Of a DNA stretch of 64,000 bases, positions 1 through 8,490 are shown one piece after another. Origin of the DNA: Falsiphaeobacter marinintestinus. GTDB lineage: Bacteria > Pseudomonadota > Alphaproteobacteria > Rhodobacterales > Rhodobacteraceae. Location: the NCBI RefSeq assembly GCF_007923355.1, contig NZ_VOGO01000003.1, forward strand, positions 62,001 through 126,000, written 5' to 3'. How positions within the stretch are numbered: the first letter of the stretch is position 1; each line of letters begins with the position of its first letter. The notes below the pieces were generated by a model. The model ran no database searches. It was not told where the DNA came from and worked only from the letters and a program-made list of their open reading frames with translations. Made by a program: the position numbers and the translations under genes.

Positions 1-51
1 TTTCTCGTATCCGGGATAAAAGCCGCAGTAAGCCAAGGCAAGAGGGCAGGC

Positions 52-522
52 ATGTTGAGCACCATTAACAAATTAAAACCGGCATTGCGCATTGGGCTGA
101 TCGGGATGGCTGCGGTGTCTTTGTCGGCTTGTGTCGCACTCTATCGCAATCATGGTTATGTCCCAAATGACGAAGACCTCGCCGAAATTCAAGTCGGCGT
201 GGACACGCGCGATTCGGTGACCGAGGCGGTTGGCACCCCGGGCTCGGCTGGCGTTCTGCGAGACAGCGGCTTTTACTATGTCTCGACGCGCATGCGCCAC
301 TATGGTGCGACGGCGCCCAAAGTGGTGTCTCGCGAGCTTGTGGCCATCAGTTTCAATCAGTCTGGCGTGGTGCAGAACATCGAAAGATTTGGTCTTGAAG
401 ACGGGCGTGTGGTGCCGCTGTCGCGCCGGGTGACCAGTTCAAGCGTCGAAAGCAATACGTTTCTTCGCCAGTTGATGGGCAACCTTGGCAACTTCAATCC
501 AGGCGACGCCCTGGGCGAGTAA
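52..522 (+). CDS. bamE: Outer membrane assembly lipoprotein BamE
   Basis: This is a 156-residue BamE (SmpA/OmlA) lipoprotein, an accessory subunit of the BAM complex that folds and inserts beta-barrel proteins into the outer membrane. It has a hydrophobic signal segment ending in a lipobox LSAC, with Cys27 as the lipidation site. The family core starts near residue 38 (YVPNDEDL), followed by the I-x-x-G-x-x-x-x-x-V pattern and the G-T-P-G-S turn typical of BamE. A purine-rich GAGGGCAGG precedes the ATG. The gene appears to stand alone and is followed by a 150-bp gap. Family assignment is confident. Confidence 0.92.
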   Translation: MLSTINKLKPALRIGLIGMAAVSLSACVALYRNHGYVPNDEDLAEIQVGVDTRDSVTEAVGTPGSAGVLRDSGFYYVSTRMRHYGATAPKVVSRELVAISFNQSGVVQNIERFGLEDGRVVPLSRRVTSSSVESNTFLRQLMGNLGNFNPGDALGE

Positions 523-673
523 ATTACTGAAACTGTTGCATAATATGGGCAGTCTATCCCTGTCTTGTGCGGAGCGCGTGCTGTTTTGCCAAACGCTTCA
601 CGCTCATCTCACATCTTGTATGCTTGGTCGCGCGGAACCAGATTAAAACAGCGAGTTTGCGGAGGGCCGTCCG

Positions 674-1402
674 ATGCCGCTTTTGACCAAGGGCAGATAT
701 TCTGCCCGTGTTGCTGAAACCGCCGAAGATGTTATGCAGGCGCAAGCGTTGCGGACCCGCGCTTTTGGCACCATCACGCAAGACCGTGATGAGTTTGACG
801 ACATCTGCACGCATGTCCTGATTGATGACCTGCGCTCGGGCGATCTGGTTTGCACATTCCGGATGCTCTCACTGAACGGTGGGAGCGAACTGAATAAAAG
901 CTATTCGGCGCAGTTTTATGGCCTGAACGGTTTGCGGGGGTTTGAAGGCCGCATGGTCGAGATGGGCCGGTTTTGCGTGCATCCGGACTGGGTTGATCCG
1001 GATATCCTGCGTGTGGCGTGGGGGGCAATGACGACCTATGTCGATGAAAACAATGTTGAAATGCTGTTTGGCTGCTCGTCGTTCGCCGGGACTGAAACCG
1101 AAGACTATCTGGATGCTTTTGCGATGTTGAAGCATCGGCATCTGGCTCCGAAACGCTGGCTTCCACGCGTCAAGGCGCCGGATGTGTTTAATTTCGCGGC
1201 CCGTCTGCGCCGCAAACCCGATGTGAAAAAGGCAATGCTGCGGATGCCGCCTTTGTTGCGCACCTATCTGATCATGGGCGGATGGGTCAGCGACCACGCT
1301 GTGGTCGACCGTCAGATGAACACGTTGCATGTCTTCACCGGGCTTGAAATCGGCGCGATTCCGCCCGCTCGCAAACGGCTGCTAAGGGCTGTTGCCGGTT
1401 GA
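674..1402 (+). CDS. OlsB-like amino-acid N-acyltransferase (GNAT fold, hemolysin-like)
   Basis: This 242-residue protein belongs to the OlsB family (acyl-ACP-dependent N-acyltransferases, GNAT-like fold) that attach a 3-hydroxy fatty acid to the alpha-amino group of an amino acid, giving a lyso-aminolipid. Family signs are the N-terminal R-x-A-E-T-x-x-D-x-x-x-A-Q-x-L-R pattern, an acidic DEFDD segment, and the EMGRFCVH motif at about residues 95-102. That motif matches ELGRSCLH in the second OlsB protein of this window (61344-62108). A good GGAGG site precedes the ATG. In marine Rhodobacteraceae a second OlsB paralog (GlsB) makes glutamine lipid; this copy, not linked to olsA, is a candidate for that role, but substrate choice cannot be read from sequence. 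Confidence 0.8.
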   Translation: MPLLTKGRYSARVAETAEDVMQAQALRTRAFGTITQDRDEFDDICTHVLIDDLRSGDLVCTFRMLSLNGGSELNKSYSAQFYGLNGLRGFEGRMVEMGRFCVHPDWVDPDILRVAWGAMTTYVDENNVEMLFGCSSFAGTETEDYLDAFAMLKHRHLAPKRWLPRVKAPDVFNFAARLRRKPDVKKAMLRMPPLLRTYLIMGGWVSDHAVVDRQMNTLHVFTGLEIGAIPPARKRLLRAVAG

Positions 1403-1406
1403 ATTT

Positions 1407-1428
1407 GAGTATTTGGAAAGAGAAGAAG
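1407..1428 (+). repeat. Dispersed intergenic motif, copy 1
   Basis: A 22-bp stretch GAGTATTTGGAAAGAGAAGAAG lies four bases after the stop codon of the upstream OlsB-like gene. Four other copies occur in this window (7523, 32321, 54377 and 59071), all at the 3' end of a gene. The repeat reads in the same direction as the gene it follows here. Confidence 0.75.
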
Positions 1429-1471
1429 AGCGGGCGTTGACCCCGGATGCTGTGCGGTTTAGCAGGCTGAC

Positions 1472-3283
1472 ATGGCGCGCATTCCTTTACTTCAGCTTTC
1501 CAATATTTCCCTGACATTCGGTGGTGATCCGGTGTTCGACGACCTGGATCTGGTCGTTCAACCCGGTGACCGTGTCGCTCTGGTCGGACGCAACGGGTCT
1601 GGTAAATCCACACTGATGAAGGTGATGGCCGGGCTGGTCGAGCCGGATCGCGGTGATATCGTGATTCCTCCCGGTGTTTCAGTTGGTTACATGGAGCAAG
1701 ATCCCGACATGAGTGGCTTTGCCACGCTGGGGGATTATGCCTCAAGCGCGCTGGAGCCGGGTGAATTGTACAAAGTGGAACGGGCTGGCGAGGGGCTAAA
1801 ATTCGACCCTGAGCGGGCTGTCGAGACCGCATCGGGCGGGGAGCGGCGGCGGGCGGCCTTGGCCAAGCTGATGGCCGAAGCGCCGGAATTGATGTTGCTG
1901 GACGAGCCGACGAACCATCTGGATATCGAGGCAATTGGCTGGTTGGAATCCGAATTGCAGACCACGCGAGCGGGATTTGTCCTGATCAGCCATGACCGGG
2001 CGTTTTTGCGGGCGTTGACGCGGGCGACGCTGTGGATCGATCGCGGGCAGGTGCGGCGGCAGGAAAAGGGGTTTGAAGACTTTGAAGCCTGGCGCGACAA
2101 GATCTGGGAAGAAGAAGACCAGCAACGTCACAAGCTGAACCGGCTGATAAAGTCAGAAGGCAAATGGGCGGTCGAAGGAATTTCGGCACGGCGCAAGCGC
2201 AATCAGGGCCGTGTACGGGCCTTGCAGGCGCTGCGGGCCGAGCGGTCCAGCCAGATCCGGCGCCAAGGAACGGCCGGTATGGCTTTGGAATCAGGTCCTA
2301 AATCTGGCCGCAAGGTGATCGAAGCCATCAAGGTGGACAAGCGGTTCGAGGACAAGGAGATCGTCAGGAACTTTTCGCTGACGGTGATGCGTGGGGATCG
2401 GGTGGCCTTTGTTGGTCCGAACGGGGTCGGCAAAACCACGCTGTTGAAAATTCTGCTGGGGCAGGAAGAACCGGACGCCGGGCAGGTCAAATTGGGCACG
2501 AATCTTGAGATCGCGGTGTTCGATCAGGCGCGGGCGCAACTGGATCTGGAACAAACGCTGTGGGACAGTCTGACGGGCGATCCAACGATGCGGGTTTCGG
2601 GCAAGGCCGATCAGATCATGGTGCGCAATCAGCCCCGGCATGTCATTGGTTACCTTAAAGAATTTCTATTCGACGAACGACAGGCGCGGGCCAAAGTACG
2701 GTCTCTTTCGGGGGGCGAAAAGGCGCGGTTGTTGTTGGCCAAGCTGATGGCGCAGCCGTCGAATATGCTGGTGATGGACGAACCGACCAACGATCTGGAT
2801 GTGGAAACGCTGGATCTGTTGCAAGAGATCCTGGACGATTTCGACGGCACGGTTCTTCTGGTGAGCCACGATCGCGACTTTCTGGACCGGGTTGCGACCA
2901 CGACGGTCGCCATGGAAGGGAACGGGCAGGCCGTGGTCTATGCGGGTGGGTGGAGCGATTATCAGGCGCAGAAGCCAGTTGATGATAGGATAGAAAAATC
3001 AAAGGGTTCGAAGCCAAAGATCAAGTCGGCAACGGTGTCGGAAGCGACCGCTCAGCCCAAGCTGTCTTTCACGGAAAAGCACCGTCTTGAGGCGCTTCCG
3101 GCCGAGATTGAGCGGCTTGAAGCCGAGATTGGCAAGCTTGAGCAGCTATTGGCGGACCCAGAGCTTTACACGCGCGAACCGGTGAAATTTCGCAAGGCGA
3201 CCGAAGCCTTGACCCAGCGGCAGGAGAAACTTGCCGCCTCGGAAGAGGAATGGCTGGAGCTTGAGGAAAAGGCGGACTCCTAG
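1472..3283 (+). CDS. uup: ABC-F family ATPase, Uup type
   Basis: A 603-residue soluble protein with two ABC ATPase domains and no membrane segments, the ABC-F layout. Domain 1 has Walker A GRNGSGKST (about 39-47), signature SGGERRR (121-127) and Walker [13 protein letters not shown]. Domain 2 has GPNGVGKTT (about 312-320), SGGEKARLLL and MLVMDEPTNDLD. The C-terminus is a charged, coiled-coil-like region (about 515-603, EIERLEAEIGKLEQLL) as in Uup, which binds DNA or ribosomes through it. ABC-F proteins act on translating ribosomes; Uup also affects transposon excision and branched DNA in E. coli. A second, different ABC-F gene lies at 44145-46007. Confidence 0.9.
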   Translation: MARIPLLQLSNISLTFGGDPVFDDLDLVVQPGDRVALVGRNGSGKSTLMKVMAGLVEPDRGDIVIPPGVSVGYMEQDPDMSGFATLGDYASSALEPGELYKVERAGEGLKFDPERAVETASGGERRRAALAKLMAEAPELMLLDEPTNHLDIEAIGWLESELQTTRAGFVLISHDRAFLRALTRATLWIDRGQVRRQEKGFEDFEAWRDKIWEEEDQQRHKLNRLIKSEGKWAVEGISARRKRNQGRVRALQALRAERSSQIRRQGTAGMALESGPKSGRKVIEAIKVDKRFEDKEIVRNFSLTVMRGDRVAFVGPNGVGKTTLLKILLGQEEPDAGQVKLGTNLEIAVFDQARAQLDLEQTLWDSLTGDPTMRVSGKADQIMVRNQPRHVIGYLKEFLFDERQARAKVRSLSGGEKARLLLAKLMAQPSNMLVMDEPTNDLDVETLDLLQEILDDFDGTVLLVSHDRDFLDRVATTTVAMEGNGQAVVYAGGWSDYQAQKPVDDRIEKSKGSKPKIKSATVSEATAQPKLSFTEKHRLEALPAEIERLEAEIGKLEQLLADPELYTREPVKFRKATEALTQRQEKLAASEEEWLELEEKADS

Positions 3284-3291
3284 AGTTTTGA

Positions 3292-3334
3292 CCGTTTTGT
3301 ACCGGGCGCGCATGGGGGTTTGTCCGTTTTGTAC
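3292..3334. repeat. Pair of 11-bp direct repeats between convergent genes
   Basis: CCGTTTTGTAC occurs twice, at 3292-3302 and 3324-3334, 32 bp apart start to start (about three helical turns). The pair sits in the 63-bp gap between the convergent ends of uup and the acetyltransferase gene. No T-run hairpin is visible. Function unknown. Confidence 0.55.
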
Positions 3335-3346
3335 ACAGTTTTTCGC

Positions 3347-4201
3347 CTAAACTTTCGACCGAACAAGGCTGCGCGAGACGGGCGGCCACCACAGCCAGGT
3401 TCCGCCCAGTGATCTTTCCTGCGCCCCGGTGCCCAGCTTGAAGCGCGCAAGGCCGGGGCTGGTGTCGGTCCGACCAAGTTCGAGCTGGTCGCATTCCGAA
3501 TTGGACAGGTGAACGATGGCGTCCCACAACAGCAGATTATGCGCCGATAGCTGACGACCACGCGCGGTGGTGTGACCGATGTGATAGGTGGCGGCAGTGC
3601 CGTGGCGCAGGAACAGCATCGCGGCGACGGGGGTGTCGTTTTCATACGCCGTCATAAGCAGCGCAGCACCGGGGGTGGCCCGGATCCAGGTTTGGGTCAG
3701 TTTGGACGGCCAGGTGCGGTAGCCGCGTTGGGCCTGTTGCTGTGATTCTTTTGACAGCAGCCAATCCAGTTTCGGGCCCAACCCACGGGATATGCGCACG
3801 GTCATACCGTTACGTTCGGCGCGGTTCAGGCGGTTGCGCCATTTCTGGTGAAGTCCGGAACGCAGCGTTGTGGGATCGGTTCGAAGATCAAGCTCGGCTA
3901 TTTGGGTCGTGCGGGCAACGCGCACCGCGCGAAACCCATCTGGCATCGGGTGGTCGGGGGTGAGGATGATCAGATTGCGATGCAGGCCTGCCTGCCTGAG
4001 CGACGACAGCAGTTCATCCGGTGCGGGCAGAGTAACCCGCGGCAACATGGTGGCGCGCACCCCGCCGGGCAGGCGACGGTGCAGGGCAAAGTGACCGGAG
4101 CACAGCCGAAGCGGATTTGCGCCCCACGCCGTCAACGCAGCCGCGTATTCGGCGCTTTGGTGCAAAGGGGCGGCGGACAGGGGCGGCGCAAGATCGAACA
4201 T
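3347..4201 (-). CDS. FemAB/BioF2-like GNAT acetyltransferase
   Basis: A protein of 284 residues with the BioF2-like acetyltransferase domain (PF13480 type, related to FemAB and GNAT folds). The conserved central part runs from LRSGLHQKWRNRLNRA through the W-x-x-x-x-S-x-x-x-x-Q-x-x-Y region to the C-terminal G-R-x-D-T-S-P-G-L-x-x-F-K-x-x-x-G turn, which in this family binds the acyl or peptidyl donor. Members modify envelope or polysaccharide precursors; the substrate here is unknown. The ATG at 4201 is preferred over an upstream GTG at 4219. It converges with uup and has no operon partner. Confidence 0.65.
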   Translation of the reverse strand: MFDLAPPLSAAPLHQSAEYAAALTAWGANPLRLCSGHFALHRRLPGGVRATMLPRVTLPAPDELLSSLRQAGLHRNLIILTPDHPMPDGFRAVRVARTTQIAELDLRTDPTTLRSGLHQKWRNRLNRAERNGMTVRISRGLGPKLDWLLSKESQQQAQRGYRTWPSKLTQTWIRATPGAALLMTAYENDTPVAAMLFLRHGTAATYHIGHTTARGRQLSAHNLLLWDAIVHLSNSECDQLELGRTDTSPGLARFKLGTGAQERSLGGTWLWWPPVSRSLVRSKV

Positions 4202-4321
4202 GATCCTGATGTAGCGCACGCTTTGTTAATGGAGCGTTAGCTGGCGAGCCGGTGCGTAGTTTTCAAAGTTGGGACCACCAAGCAACCAGTCGGTTAATCG
4301 CCGCGCTTTATGAGCCATGTG

Positions 4322-4344
4322 CATCCCTCAGGGCGTGAGGGATG
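4322..4344 (+). other. Hairpin in the leader of the VOC gene
   Basis: CATCCCTCA (4322-4330) and TGAGGGATG (4336-4344) form a perfect 9-bp stem with a GGGCG loop. A second, smaller inverted repeat (AGGTT..AACCT) follows directly. Both lie 90-115 bases upstream of the likely start of the VOC gene. No U-run follows, so this is not an ordinary terminator. Confidence 0.45.
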
Positions 4345-4435
4345 TCTAGGTTGGGAGCCAAACCTTGGTTCCTTGAACGCGGCACGGTACGCTGCCCAGA
4401 TAGGCTTTAAGAACTCTTATCAGGATGAAGACTCC

Positions 4436-4933
4436 ATGCCACAACACCCAAGAAGTTTTTCCCATATCGGGCTTTCTGTGCCGGATGTGGATGCCGCCGT
4501 AAAATTTTACTCAGAAGTTTTGGGCTTTTACGTCATCATGCCTCCAACCGACGTGACAGAGGACAAAAGTGACATCGGAACTATGTGCACAGATGTTTTT
4601 GGACCGGAGTGGAAAAAACTCCGCATCGCTCATCTTGCAACAGCAGACCGGGTCGGCATCGAGATCTTTGAATTCGATGGGAATTATGCGCCTGACAACA
4701 ACATCGATTTCCGTCGAAACGGAACGTTTCATTTCTGCATTCAGGACCCGGATGTCGAAGGGTTGGTCGAAAAGATCGTGAGCGCTGGTGGAAAGCAGAG
4801 AATGCCGATCCGTTACTATTATCCCGACGAAAAACCGTATCGTATGGTCTATGTGGAAGATCCCTTTGGCATTGTCTTCGAGATCTACAGCCACTCGTAC
4901 GAGTTAACCTATTCGTCAGGAGCCTACACCTGA
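4436..4933 (+). CDS. VOC-superfamily (glyoxalase/dioxygenase fold) protein
   Basis: A single VOC module pair of 165 residues from ATG 4436, chosen because an AGGATGAAG site precedes it and the family match begins at once (SFSHIGLSVPDVDAAVKFY). The reading frame is open back to 4310. Probable metal ligands are the His of SHIG, the Glu of GIEIFEF, the His of TFHFCIQD and the Glu of FEIYSHS. VOC enzymes include lactoylglutathione lyase, epimerases and extradiol dioxygenases; which one this is cannot be told. Its sequence is clearly more AT-rich than its neighbours, suggesting recent acquisition. It stands between two convergent and unrelated genes. Confidence 0.75.
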   Translation: MPQHPRSFSHIGLSVPDVDAAVKFYSEVLGFYVIMPPTDVTEDKSDIGTMCTDVFGPEWKKLRIAHLATADRVGIEIFEFDGNYAPDNNIDFRRNGTFHFCIQDPDVEGLVEKIVSAGGKQRMPIRYYYPDEKPYRMVYVEDPFGIVFEIYSHSYELTYSSGAYT

Positions 4934-5020
4934 TTTCCATCTAAGTTCGGCGACTTAGAGCCGCCATTCGCGTGTTTGCGAAGTTGGTCTGCGCTGTCCC
5001 GCAGCGCAGACCGCAGTCGT

Positions 5021-6268
5021 TTAGCCGTCCAGTTGCACCAGTGCGTGGCGTTTTTTGCCAGCGCTGAGTTTGATGGGCGAGGACAGGGCGGCGGCGTCGA
5101 TCATCAGGCCGCTTTCGGTCAGGGGGGCGTCGTCGATCTTGGCGCCGTTTTCGGCGATCAGGCGTTTGGCCTCTTTCCCCGATTTGGCGAGGCCGGATTT
5201 GACGATCAGTTGGATGACCGACACCGGCAGATCATCGGCTGAGAGCGTGAGCGTGGGCAGGTCATCGCCAATGCCGCCTTTTTCAAAGACCTCGCGCGCG
5301 GTGGCTTCGGCGGCGGATGCAGCCTCGGCCCCGTGCAGCAGGGCGGTGACCTCGTTGGCGAGGCGAATCTTGGATTCGTTGATCTCGGCCCCGGCCAGCG
5401 CGCCAAGGCGGTCACATTCGTCGACGGGCAGTTCGGTATAGAGTTTCAGGAACCGGCCCACGTCGGCATCGGTGGTGTTGCGCCAGAATTGCCAGAACTC
5501 GTAAGGCGACAGCATGTCGGGGTTCAGCCAGACCGCGCCGGACAGGCTTTTGCCCATTTTCTTCCCGTCGCTGGTGGTCAGCAATGGCGAGGTCAGGCCA
5601 AAGATCTCGTGATCAAGCACCCGGCGGGTCAGGTCGATGCCGTTGACGATGTTGCCCCATTGATCCGATCCGCCCATCTGCAGGATGCAGCCATAGCGGC
5701 GGTTGAGTTCGAGGAAGTCATAGGCCTGCAGAATCATGTAGTTAAATTCAAGAAACGACAGCGATTGTTCGCGGTCGAGCCGGGATTTCACCGATTCAAA
5801 GGCCAGCATGCGGTTGACGCTGAAATGGCGCCCGATGTCGCGCAGGAAATCGAGGTAATTCAGGTCGTCCAGCCATTCGGCGTTGTTGATCATCAGCGCG
5901 CCGGTGGGGCTGTCGTTGTAGTCGACATAGGCCGAGAATACCTTTTTGATACCGGCGATGTTGTTGTCGATTTGGGCGGGCGTCAGCAGCGGGCGTTCAT
6001 CGGCGCGGAATGATGGGTCGCCGACCTTGGTGGTGCCACCGCCCATCAGGGTGATCGGTTTGTGGCCGGTTTTTTGCAACCAGCGCAGCATCATGATCTG
6101 GATCAGCGAGCCGACATGCAGCGATTTCGCCGTGGCATCAAAGCCGATATAGCCCGGGCGGGCCCCTTGCAAGAGCGCGTCGTCGAGGCCCTGATAGTCA
6201 GTGCAGTCGGCGAGAAATCCGCGCTCCATCATCACCGCGATGAAATCGGATTTGGGATGGTAGGTCAT
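5021..6268 (-). CDS. tyrS: Tyrosine--tRNA ligase
   Basis: A 415-residue class I aminoacyl-tRNA synthetase that charges tRNA-Tyr. The N-terminal Rossmann domain carries the HIGH-class signature as HVGSL (about residues 51-55), followed by [12 protein letters not shown]; the KMSKS loop is seen as KKMGKS (about 235-240). [10 protein letters not shown] is the tyrosine-binding segment. The last 65 residues form an S4 RNA-binding domain ([18 protein letters not shown]). Length is normal for the bacterial enzyme. It is divergent from anmK, with 107 bp between the two start codons. No T-box leader is visible. Confidence 0.97.
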   Translation of the reverse strand: MTYHPKSDFIAVMMERGFLADCTDYQGLDDALLQGARPGYIGFDATAKSLHVGSLIQIMMLRWLQKTGHKPITLMGGGTTKVGDPSFRADERPLLTPAQIDNNIAGIKKVFSAYVDYNDSPTGALMINNAEWLDDLNYLDFLRDIGRHFSVNRMLAFESVKSRLDREQSLSFLEFNYMILQAYDFLELNRRYGCILQMGGSDQWGNIVNGIDLTRRVLDHEIFGLTSPLLTTSDGKKMGKSLSGAVWLNPDMLSPYEFWQFWRNTTDADVGRFLKLYTELPVDECDRLGALAGAEINESKIRLANEVTALLHGAEAASAAEATAREVFEKGGIGDDLPTLTLSADDLPVSVIQLIVKSGLAKSGKEAKRLIAENGAKIDDAPLTESGLMIDAAALSSPIKLSAGKKRHALVQLDG

Positions 6269-6375
6269 GGCTTGCCTCGGGTTGGAATTGCGGGGCAGTG
6301 TATAGAGCGCATTGGGCTGGGTGGAAACAGGTTTTCGCCCAATTGCGCGGGCAGTTTGAGCAAAGGATAGAGGTC

Positions 6376-7485
6376 ATGACACGGGCCATAAGGGGCACAG
6401 GCCCCGTCAGGGCACTGGGCGCGATGAGTGGGACGTCGCTGGACGGGGTCGATGCGGCGGTTGTCGACACGGACGGGCACCGGATCATCGGCTTTGGTGA
6501 GGTCGGATACAGGGCGTATTCTGACGCCGAACGCGCAGTTTTACGGGACGCTTTGGGGGTCTGGACCGGGGCGGCCGCCGAGGCGGCGGGTCGGGTTGTG
6601 GATGCAGCCCACGTCGATGCTTTGGCCGGGTTCACGGGCGTTGAACTGGTCGGGTTTCATGGCCAGACACTGGCGCATGAGCCGCGCGGGCGCGGGACGT
6701 TTCAGGTGGGCGACGGGGCGGCTTTGGCTGACGCCTTGCAGGTGCCGGTGGTCTGGGATTTCCGATCCGACGATGTGTCGATGGGCGGCGAAGGCGCGCC
6801 GTTGGCGCCGTTTTTCCATTTTGCCTGCGCCAAGTGGATCGGGGCGGAAGCACCGGTGGTGTTTCTGAACCTTGGTGGGGTTGGGAATGTGACTTTTGTC
6901 GACCCATCCAGGGAACGGCCCGAGGAGGCTGGGGCCTTGCTGGCGTTTGACACAGGGCCTGCGAACGCTCCGATCAACGATCTGATGCAGGCGCGGTTGG
7001 GGCTGGAGATGGACGAGGGCGGCCAGTTGGCAGCCAAAGGCGAAGTTGAAACCGGGGCGTTGGAGTTGTTTCTGGCGGAACCTTATTTCGCACGCATGCC
7101 GCCGAAGTCATTGGACCGGAACGATTTTGCCGAGATGATCGAGTTGGTGGGCGAATTGTCGGATGCCGATGCCGTGGCGACATTGACTGGTATGTGTGCC
7201 GCCGCCGTGGCGCAGGGGATCGAACATTGTCCGGTGCCGCCCTCGCGCATTCTGGTTACCGGGGGCGGGCGGCATAATCCCGTGTTGATGCAGATGCTGA
7301 GCGTGTCGCTGGAATGCCCGGTCGAGCCAGTCGAATCCGTCGGGTTGGACGGGGACATGCTGGAGGCGCAGGCTTTTGCCTATCTTGCGGTACGGGTGGC
7401 GCGGGGATTGCCGACCTCGGGCCCGGCCACGACCGGGGTTCCGGCCCTGGTGGGCGGCGGGATCGTCAGCACGGTGGACGATTAG
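6376..7485 (+). CDS. anmK: Anhydro-N-acetylmuramic acid kinase
   Basis: AnmK opens the 1,6-anhydro ring of anhydro-MurNAc and phosphorylates it to MurNAc-6-P, recycling cell-wall muropeptides in the cytoplasm. The 369-residue protein has the ATP-binding [15 protein letters not shown] at its N-terminus, [27 protein letters not shown] with the catalytic Asp region, [20 protein letters not shown] and the C-terminal [12 protein letters not shown] 6376, preceded by AGGATAGAGG, is preferred because the family match begins there; the frame is open to 6298. It is divergent from tyrS. Assignment is confident. Confidence 0.95.
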   Translation: MTRAIRGTGPVRALGAMSGTSLDGVDAAVVDTDGHRIIGFGEVGYRAYSDAERAVLRDALGVWTGAAAEAAGRVVDAAHVDALAGFTGVELVGFHGQTLAHEPRGRGTFQVGDGAALADALQVPVVWDFRSDDVSMGGEGAPLAPFFHFACAKWIGAEAPVVFLNLGGVGNVTFVDPSRERPEEAGALLAFDTGPANAPINDLMQARLGLEMDEGGQLAAKGEVETGALELFLAEPYFARMPPKSLDRNDFAEMIELVGELSDADAVATLTGMCAAAVAQGIEHCPVPPSRILVTGGGRHNPVLMQMLSVSLECPVEPVESVGLDGDMLEAQAFAYLAVRVARGLPTSGPATTGVPALVGGGIVSTVDD

Positions 7486-7522
7486 GGGGCGCTGCCCCCA
7501 TCGCCCTGCGGGCGACCCCCCC

Positions 7523-7545
7523 GGAGTATTTTGAAAGAGAAGAAG
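7523..7545 (+). repeat. Dispersed intergenic motif, copy 2, with GC-rich lead
   Basis: GGAGTATTTTGAAAGAGAAGAAG follows a GC-rich block (7486-7522) containing small inverted repeats such as GGGGGCGCTGCCCCC, placed right after the anmK stop. This is the fullest copy of the repeat in the window: hairpin-forming G/C block, then the GAGTATTT..AAAGAGAAGAAG tail. Confidence 0.75.
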
Positions 7546-7557
7546 GGGGGCCGGGCG

Positions 7558-8448
7558 TTATCTGCGTAACTGTCGCACATAGTCCGTGGTGAACGCCGTA
7601 TAGCCGTCAGACGTCGATTTGAGATGCGAGGCCGTCCAGGCGTGAAAGGCGGGCAGTTTGTGGAACGGCACGTTTGGGTAACTGTGATGTTCGGCGTGAT
7701 AGGGCATGTTCCAGGCCAGCGCGCGGATCAGCCGGGTTGTGAAGGTGGTGCGGGAGTTTTCCAGCATGTCGGCCACGGGCGGGCAGAGCCCGTGTTCGGC
7801 GAGCAGGTAGAGCCTGAGAAACGGCTGCGCGATCAGCACCGGCAGGAGCCAGAGGATCAGCAGAATCGGTGTGGCCAGCAGACTGAGCAGGGCCAGCGCG
7901 TAGAGCGCAAGGATGACGCGCGCCTCGGTTCGCATGGCGCGGTGGCGCGACGGCGGCAGGTAGGGCGCCGAGATCGTGCCGAAGGCGTTTTGCCAAAGCG
8001 TGCGCGCCATGCCGCGCCAGTATCCCCAGCCGCTGAGATAGATCAGCCAGTGCGCCCGGGTTTCGGGGCGGGGCCCGTGTTCCAGTTCGGGGTCACGCCT
8101 GGGGTCGTTGGTGAACCGGTGATGCGCCAGGTGGAAGTAGCGAAACCAGATAAAGGGCAACACCAGAATGGGCGCGATGGCGTGGCCCACAAGATCGTTC
8201 AGCCAGCGGGTGCGGAACGGCGTCTGATGCGTGCATTCGTGGCTGAGCGTGAACAGGAACACCAGCAGGATGCCTTGGGGGATGAGCAGCAGCGGCCAGA
8301 GCGGGATCTGGGCGATGATCCCGGCCGTTGTCAGCGCGATCGCGCCGAGGTGCAGTGCAAGGTGGCGCAGACCGGCGCGGTCTGAGCGTTCAGTCAGATC
8401 GGCTTTTGCCTTGGGCGGCAGGGATTTCAGCAGGTCGATATGGCTCAT
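7558..8448 (-). CDS. Membrane fatty acid desaturase
   Basis: A 296-residue integral membrane protein of the fatty acid desaturase family with the three diiron histidine boxes: HECTH (about 77-81), HLAHH (about 113-117) and HAEHH (about 253-257). Hydrophobic pairs flank the boxes (for example IALTTAGIIAQIPLWPLLLI and ALYALALLSLLATPILLILW). It would introduce a double bond into an acyl chain or oxidise a related lipid such as a carotenoid or sterol. ATG 8448 follows an in-frame GTG. It runs toward anmK and may share a transcript with the DUF985 gene upstream, 42 bp away. Confidence 0.82.
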   Translation of the reverse strand: MSHIDLLKSLPPKAKADLTERSDRAGLRHLALHLGAIALTTAGIIAQIPLWPLLLIPQGILLVFLFTLSHECTHQTPFRTRWLNDLVGHAIAPILVLPFIWFRYFHLAHHRFTNDPRRDPELEHGPRPETRAHWLIYLSGWGYWRGMARTLWQNAFGTISAPYLPPSRHRAMRTEARVILALYALALLSLLATPILLILWLLPVLIAQPFLRLYLLAEHGLCPPVADMLENSRTTFTTRLIRALAWNMPYHAEHHSYPNVPFHKLPAFHAWTASHLKSTSDGYTAFTTDYVRQLRR

Positions 8449-8490
8449 CACCTGAGCCTGTCGGTGGGATCGCGCCTTGGCAAGCGGTGT

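Noticed and set aside
6269-6375. T-box or other riboswitch for tyrS/anmK
   Set aside because: The divergent gap is 107 bp and shows no T-box sequence, specifier stem or terminator.
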